Source: DAOPJM01 sp035399665 (GTDB lineage Bacteria; Bacillota; Clostridia; Christensenellales; CAG-138). Taken from it: 6,333 bases of DNA. Numbering within the stretch: the first letter of the stretch is position 1; the number at the start of each line of letters is the position of its first letter. The notes beneath the pieces were generated by a model. It saw only the letters and a program-made list of their open reading frames with translations, did no database searches and was not told where the DNA came from. The position numbers were made by a program, and so were the translations under genes. The DNA lies in contig DAOPJM010000066.1 of NCBI GenBank assembly GCA_035399665.1, positions 1 to 6,333 of the forward strand, read 5' to 3'. This document shows, piece after piece, positions 5,589 through 6,333 of the stretch.

Positions 5589-5712
5589 AAATGAATAACA
5601 AATGCATATTGATTATGTCTTGATATAGATAATCAGAATAGCTGTAAACGCTTTGTAAGTCTCAAGCGATCCCCCTTTTTGCAGCGATTACCGAACATAT
5701 CACACTGCGGCG

Positions 5713-5753
5713 GCATAAAAACGGACAGGTCCGCAGTTTGACCCTGTCCGTTT
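5713..5753 (-). terminator. Intrinsic terminator of the small peptide gene
   Basis: AAACGGACAGG (5719-5729) and CCTGTCCGTTT (5743-5753) form a perfect 11-bp stem around a 13-base loop, which can itself pair further (GGTC with GACC). Read on the minus strand, the stem is followed by more T residues (TTTTTATG in all). It begins about 40 bases after the peptide stop codon, so the peptide gene is the last of its transcription unit. Confidence 0.85.
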
Positions 5754-5792
5754 GATATTATCGTCACCGTTGGTTTATGTTGCTTTACAGCG

Positions 5793-5966
5793 TTACGGCT
5801 CGTCCCACCAGTTGTCGCCGGGGTTGAAGGGGACGCCGCCCCCGCTTCCCGAACCGCCCGGATAGTCGGGCCCGCTCCAAACGTCGCCCGAAGCCGTGAC
5901 CACATCATCATAGTCGAGCGCCACAAGCTCCATGATCGGAGGTTCGTATGCTCTATACTCTTTCAT
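5793..5966 (-). CDS. Small RiPP-precursor-like peptide (57 aa), function unknown
   Basis: The 57-residue product starts MKEYRAYEPPIMELVALD and continues through DDVVTASGDVW to a tail rich in Gly, Pro, Ser, Asp and Trp that ends DNWWDEP. The N-terminal part carries Y7-x-x-P10 followed by hydrophobic and acidic residues. This resembles leader peptides bound by RRE domains in lasso-type precursors (YxxP, then a Thr at -2 of the core). If Thr24 were at -2, the core would begin at Ser26, and Asp34 would sit at core position 9, a spacing compatible with a lasso ring. That is inference: Firmicute genomes hold many short KYxxP...DVVTxS peptides without known enzymes or role, and this may be one of those. 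The gene follows the upstream gene's stop by 16 bases and is closed by a strong terminator. No maturase, protease or exporter is visible. Confidence 0.75.
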   Translation of the reverse strand: MKEYRAYEPPIMELVALDYDDVVTASGDVWSGPDYPGGSGSGGGVPFNPGDNWWDEP

Positions 5967-5970
5967 CTTT

Positions 5971-5976
5971 CCCTCC
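5971..5976 (-). promoter_or_regulatory. Ribosome binding site deciding the peptide start
   Basis: The minus strand reads GATTGGAGGGAAAGATG. GGAGGG lies 4 bases before the ATG at 5966. An in-frame TTG four codons earlier (5976-5978) overlaps the Shine-Dalgarno itself and so is not a credible start. The mature reading therefore begins MKEY. Confidence 0.8.
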
Positions 5977-5982
5977 AATCCG

Positions 5983-6333
5983 TTAAGCGGCAGGATAGAA
6001 TTCCTGTAGGTCCTCAGACGGCGCGAACAGCGACCACCCGTTCAGATCATTTGAAACGGGCAGGTCGCCCTGTGACGTGAGCCAAATCGAATTCGCCCAA
6101 TCGCCCGTTGACGCGCCATAATAGAAGTAGTGTCTGAATATTCGTGTCGCGCTGTTGGTCTTCTGATAGCCAAGCTGTACGTCGTAGACCGTATACTCGT
6201 CGCTTGCGTCCTTCGACAGCTTTACGAACACGCCTCTGTACGCTATCTCCCTGTTCGCCTGAGCAAGTCTCGCGGCGTTGGCCGCCGATTCATCCGCGTT
6301 TGTGTCCTTATACGCGTCGCCGTTGCTGAACAT
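5983..6333 (-). CDS. 3' end of an unrecognised gene, running off the window
   Basis: The visible 116 codons end in TAA at 5983-5985. The first visible codon is an ATG at the very edge of the window (6331-6333). It may be the true start or, more likely, an internal Met of a longer protein, which cannot be told here. The sequence is soluble-looking, with no membrane segment. A polar, Ala-rich helix-like part (NADESAANAARLAQANREI) is followed by an aromatic-rich part with YDVQLGYQ, RIFRHYFYYG and GWSLFAPSEDLQEFYP that looks beta-rich. I recognise no family or catalytic motif. The stop lies 16 bases before the ATG of the peptide gene, so the two are very probably co-transcribed. Confidence 0.7.
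   Translation of the reverse strand: MFSNGDAYKDTNADESAANAARLAQANREIAYRGVFVKLSKDASDEYTVYDVQLGYQKTNSATRIFRHYFYYGASTGDWANSIWLTSQGDLPVSNDLNGWSLFAPSEDLQEFYPAA

Larger units (their letters stand above)
5024..5792. other. Long gene-free stretch filled with interspersed repeats
   Basis: No open frame here has a family motif or convincing ribosome site. From about 5060 to 5590 the stretch is a patchwork of repeated pieces: GGGGGAGCG-type blocks (5083-5092, 5371-5379, 5452-5460), CGCAAGCT or CGTAAGCT joined to TTTCAAGATCCTTCG (three times), and GGATGACA arms in both directions. Several pieces can fold, for example CGGGGAAGC with GCTTTTCCCG around 5137-5159, and CCCCC (5357-5361) with GGGGG (5371-5375). 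From about 5590 to 5700 the DNA turns AT-rich, with a weak hairpin TGATTAT/ATAATCA (5610-5635). The end holds the terminator of the peptide gene on the opposite strand. Confidence 0.7.

Noticed and set aside
5283..5598. Short open frames across the repeat cluster (both strands)
   Set aside because: Their sequence is made of the non-coding repeats, with no ribosome sites and no conserved motifs.
76..5604. The 13-base word TGAATAACAAATG occurs at both 76-88 and 5592-5604, hinting at element ends bracketing the window's genes
   Set aside because: One shared 13-mer, AT-rich, in the same orientation is not improbable by chance in a window this size, and the flanks do not match. No composite element is supported.
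5610..5635. Hairpin TGATTAT/ATAATCA as a terminator of the permease transcript
   Set aside because: Only 7 A/T-rich pairs around a 12-base loop and no following T-run, and nearly 600 bases from the permease stop.

Overview
The window looks like a piece of a GC-rich genome from an anaerobic Firmicute (Clostridia-like). The reasons are the gene families present (a YesL/DUF624 membrane protein, an RpiR-family regulator, a renin-binding-protein-type AGE epimerase, a NitT/TauT-type ABC pair), purine-rich Shine-Dalgarno sites, AT-rich promoters standing out of GC-rich coding DNA, and strong intrinsic terminators. The genus cannot be named from the sequence alone.

Left part (1-2479). A short two-gene operon on the minus strand holds an N-acylglucosamine 2-epimerase-family enzyme followed, 2 bases later, by an RpiR/MurR-type regulator with HTH and SIS domains. 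It has a near-consensus promoter at 2347-2375 and ends at a perfect 11-bp terminator hairpin at 172-198. The most likely role is amino-sugar catabolism (ManNAc/GlcNAc interconversion, as in sialic acid use) under control of a sugar-phosphate-sensing regulator. Degenerate direct repeats lie at the extreme left edge (5-84).

Divergent intergenic region (2318-2479). This AT-rich block carries two back-to-back promoters and three inverted repeats. One overlaps the -35 box of the epimerase promoter, so this is the best place to look for the regulator's operator. To its right, on the plus strand, is a yesL-like gene with an extended -10 promoter and a probable terminator at 3157-3185.

Middle (3098-5023). 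A possible 51-residue Cys-rich membrane peptide lies on the minus strand at 3210-3365, converging on the yesL terminator. A plus-strand ABC transporter pair follows: ATPase and permease joined by an ATGA overlap, of the nitrate/sulfonate/taurine/thiamine-precursor class. No substrate-binding protein is present in the window, so the substrate is unknown.

Right part (5024-6333). About 770 bases without a supported gene hold a mosaic of short interspersed repeats. A 126-bp block is present twice at 314-bp spacing with about 95% identity, and it is built from inverted arms that begin CAAGATCCTTCG and end GGATGACA. Beyond this, on the minus strand, are the 3' end of an unrecognised gene running off the window and, 16 bases after it, a 57-codon peptide gene with a strong ribosome site and its own terminator. 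The peptide has a YxxP motif, a Thr-Ala-Ser-Gly junction and a Gly/Pro/Asp/Trp-rich tail, so it looks like a RiPP precursor (leader plus core). That is the most interesting item in the window, but no maturation enzymes are visible.
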